The position numbers were made by a program, and so were the translations under genes. Below the pieces are notes generated by a model that saw only the letters and a program-made list of their open reading frames with translations, was not told the origin of the DNA and did no database searches. Of a stretch of DNA of 6,838 bases, positions 5,580 to 6,838 are shown piece by piece (the stretch's first letter is position 1; every line of letters starts with the position of its first letter). Origin of the DNA: Thermoproteota archaeon (GTDB lineage: Archaea; Thermoproteota; Methanomethylicia; Nezhaarchaeales; WYZ-LMO8); NCBI GenBank assembly GCA_011605835.1, contig JAAOZJ010000094.1, positions 1-6,838 on the forward strand, read 5' to 3'.

Positions 5580-6824
5580 GTGTTCTTAGGCCACGCGTTC
5601 ATGGCCGCCCCCCACCCGATAGTGGCATGCGCCGGGTCCTTCATAGCCAGCGCGGGCTGGCTCTCTTCGGGCGCTAGGCTCAAGCGCTCAGTGGGCCTCC
5701 TCTTGATGGCGTTCGGCTCGTTGCTCGTCGTGAGCATGTCAGGGCTCTTTTCCTTGCCTCCTAGCGAGGCTCTCCAGGGTCACGTCGCTGCTGGCCTCAC
5801 GTTGCTCGCCGTGTTGACACTGATGCTCGGCGCGCTGCTCAATGGCCTCTTATCAATAGCGCTCCTCGATCTCGGCAAGAGGCTCGAGGAGGTCTCGTTC
5901 AAGCTCTCGGCGGTCTTCTTAGCGATTGCGGCCTTGACCATGTCCTCGCTAGGCTTGCTGGCGTTTCTAGCCATCGCCTGGAGCTACATGCCGAACGCTC
6001 CGGGGCTACGTGAGGCCTTGACCTTCTTCGAGTACTCGACGTTTCTGTTGATTGCTAGCAACTCCCTAGGCAACGTCTTGGCAAGCACCGGCTTTGCGAG
6101 AAGAGCTAAGCTTATCAGTACCATCTCGGAGAGAAGTTTGCGGGTAATGCCTGTGGGCGTCAAGGTCAAGTGGCTCGGGCACGCGGCCTTTCAGCTGGCG
6201 TTTAAGGGGAAGAGGCTCTTAATAGACCCCTGGATATCCAATCCGCTGAGCCCGCTCAAGCTCGAGGACTTGGAAGGAGTGGACTACGTAGTCGTGACCC
6301 ACGACCACTTCGACCACTTGGGGGAGGCCGAGCAAATAGCCAAGAAGTTCAACTCCACGGTCATAGGCGTGCCGGAGCTCGTCATACCCCTAGAGGGCAA
6401 GGGGCTGAAGGTGCTCGGAATGAACATGGGCTCCTTCGTCGACGTCGAGGGCGCTTTCAGGATAGCCCTCGTCCCGGCGCTCCACACTTGCAGGGCTGGC
6501 CAACCAGTAGGCGTGGTGTTGGAGGTCGATGGCCTGAAGCTGTACCACATGGGCGACACGGGCTACACATCGGAGTTCCAAGCCGTCAAAGAGGCTTTCA
6601 ACCCCGACGTCGTCTTCGTGCCCATAGGCGGCCACTACACTATGGGGCCCAAGGAGGCAGCCCTAGCCATCAAAGTCTTGAGACCCAAGATCGCCATACC
6701 GATGCACTACGCCACGTTCCCTGTGCTAGTCAAGACGGCCGACGGTTTCGTCGACGCTGTCAAGTCCCTAGCACCAGAGGTCAGGGTGCTAGTCCTCAGG
6801 CCAGGAGAAGAGGTCGAGCTCTAA
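5580..6824 (+). CDS. Fusion of a five-helix membrane domain to a UPF0173-type metallo-beta-lactamase-fold hydrolase
   Basis: One open frame encodes two modules. Residue numbers here count from the longest start, GTG at 5520. Residues 21-192 hold about five hydrophobic helices (21-47, 58-76, 89-116, 129-155, 172-192). Residues 210-434 are a complete UPF0173-type metal-dependent hydrolase: KVKWLGHAAF (215-224), LLIDPWISNP (233-242), the metal motif HDHFDH (His261, His263, Asp265, His266), further ligands His322 and Asp346 (HMGDTGYT), PIGGHYTMGP (368-377) and PMHYATF with His396. Relatives are usually about 225 residues and soluble. Positive charges at 52-56, 118-121 and 194-197 place the C-terminal hydrolase inside and the N-terminus outside. 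That favours a start at 5580, which removes an upstream DRRATR stretch and has AGGAGGG upstream. The substrate is unknown; the membrane domain is not one I recognise. Confidence 0.82.
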   Translation: MFLGHAFMAAPHPIVACAGSFIASAGWLSSGARLKRSVGLLLMAFGSLLVVSMSGLFSLPPSEALQGHVAAGLTLLAVLTLMLGALLNGLLSIALLDLGKRLEEVSFKLSAVFLAIAALTMSSLGLLAFLAIAWSYMPNAPGLREALTFFEYSTFLLIASNSLGNVLASTGFARRAKLISTISERSLRVMPVGVKVKWLGHAAFQLAFKGKRLLIDPWISNPLSPLKLEDLEGVDYVVVTHDHFDHLGEAEQIAKKFNSTVIGVPELVIPLEGKGLKVLGMNMGSFVDVEGAFRIALVPALHTCRAGQPVGVVLEVDGLKLYHMGDTGYTSEFQAVKEAFNPDVVFVPIGGHYTMGPKEAALAIKVLRPKIAIPMHYATFPVLVKTADGFVDAVKSLAPEVRVLVLRPGEEVEL

Positions 6825-6825
6825 G

Positions 6826-6838
6826 CCCTTTTATTTTC
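6826..6838 (+). terminator. T-rich terminator after the membrane/hydrolase gene
   Basis: CCCTTTTATTTTC starts one base after the TAA stop. U-rich tracts of this kind are the usual intrinsic termination signal in archaea. No hairpin is seen, and the tract may continue past the window edge. Confidence 0.6.

Noticed and set aside
6147..6824. A separate UPF0173 gene starting at ATG 6147
   Set aside because: No stop separates it from the membrane module, and the nearest purine-rich site (GGAGAG) is about 14 bases away. An internal start cannot be fully excluded, but a fusion is simpler.
1..6838. CRISPR arrays, insertion sequences, tRNA or rRNA genes, tandem repeats
   Set aside because: Reading both strands showed no direct-repeat arrays, transposase motifs, cloverleaf-like sequence or long repeats.

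Overview
The window reads as a chromosomal stretch from a thermophilic archaeon, most likely of the Thermoproteota (TACK) group. The signs are an archaeal-type phosphoglycerate mutase, a two-subunit class I fumarase, GTG and TTG start codons, GC-rich coding sequence with AGG arginine codons, and TATA-like boxes about 26 bases upstream of start codons that often lack a Shine-Dalgarno sequence. I cannot name the genus.

Left two thirds (1 to about 4039) are all on the minus strand. In transcription order they are: phosphoglycerate mutase (apgM), formaldehyde-activating enzyme (fae), a HAD-fold protein with damaged catalytic motifs, fumarase alpha subunit, and fumarase beta subunit running off the left edge. 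The gaps of 66 to 154 bases each hold a TATA-like box, so apgM, fae, the HAD gene and the fumarase pair may be separate transcription units. Only the two fumarase genes are tightly coupled: 11 bases apart, with the beta ribosome binding site overlapping the alpha stop. The set is central carbon metabolism: lower glycolysis/gluconeogenesis, one-carbon entry onto a pterin carrier, and the fumarate/malate step.

The divergent intergenic region (4040-4160) separates apgM from a plus-strand gene. It carries two mirror-image TATA boxes (CTTTTAAC and GTTAAAAG) and a perfect 8-bp inverted repeat (AGGCGAAG, 14 bases, CTTCGCCT) that brackets the plus-strand box. This is the best regulatory-site candidate in the window.

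The right third (4161-6824) is on the plus strand. It holds a membrane-anchored, sequon-rich periplasmic-binding-protein-like receptor with no permease or ATPase next to it. It is followed by a protein joining about five transmembrane helices to a complete UPF0173-type metallo-beta-lactamase hydrolase domain. A T-rich terminator closes the window. No RNA gene, mobile element or CRISPR array was seen.

Most notable are the membrane/hydrolase fusion, the HAD protein lacking its nucleophile aspartate, fae without the usual partner gene, and the palindrome over the receptor promoter.
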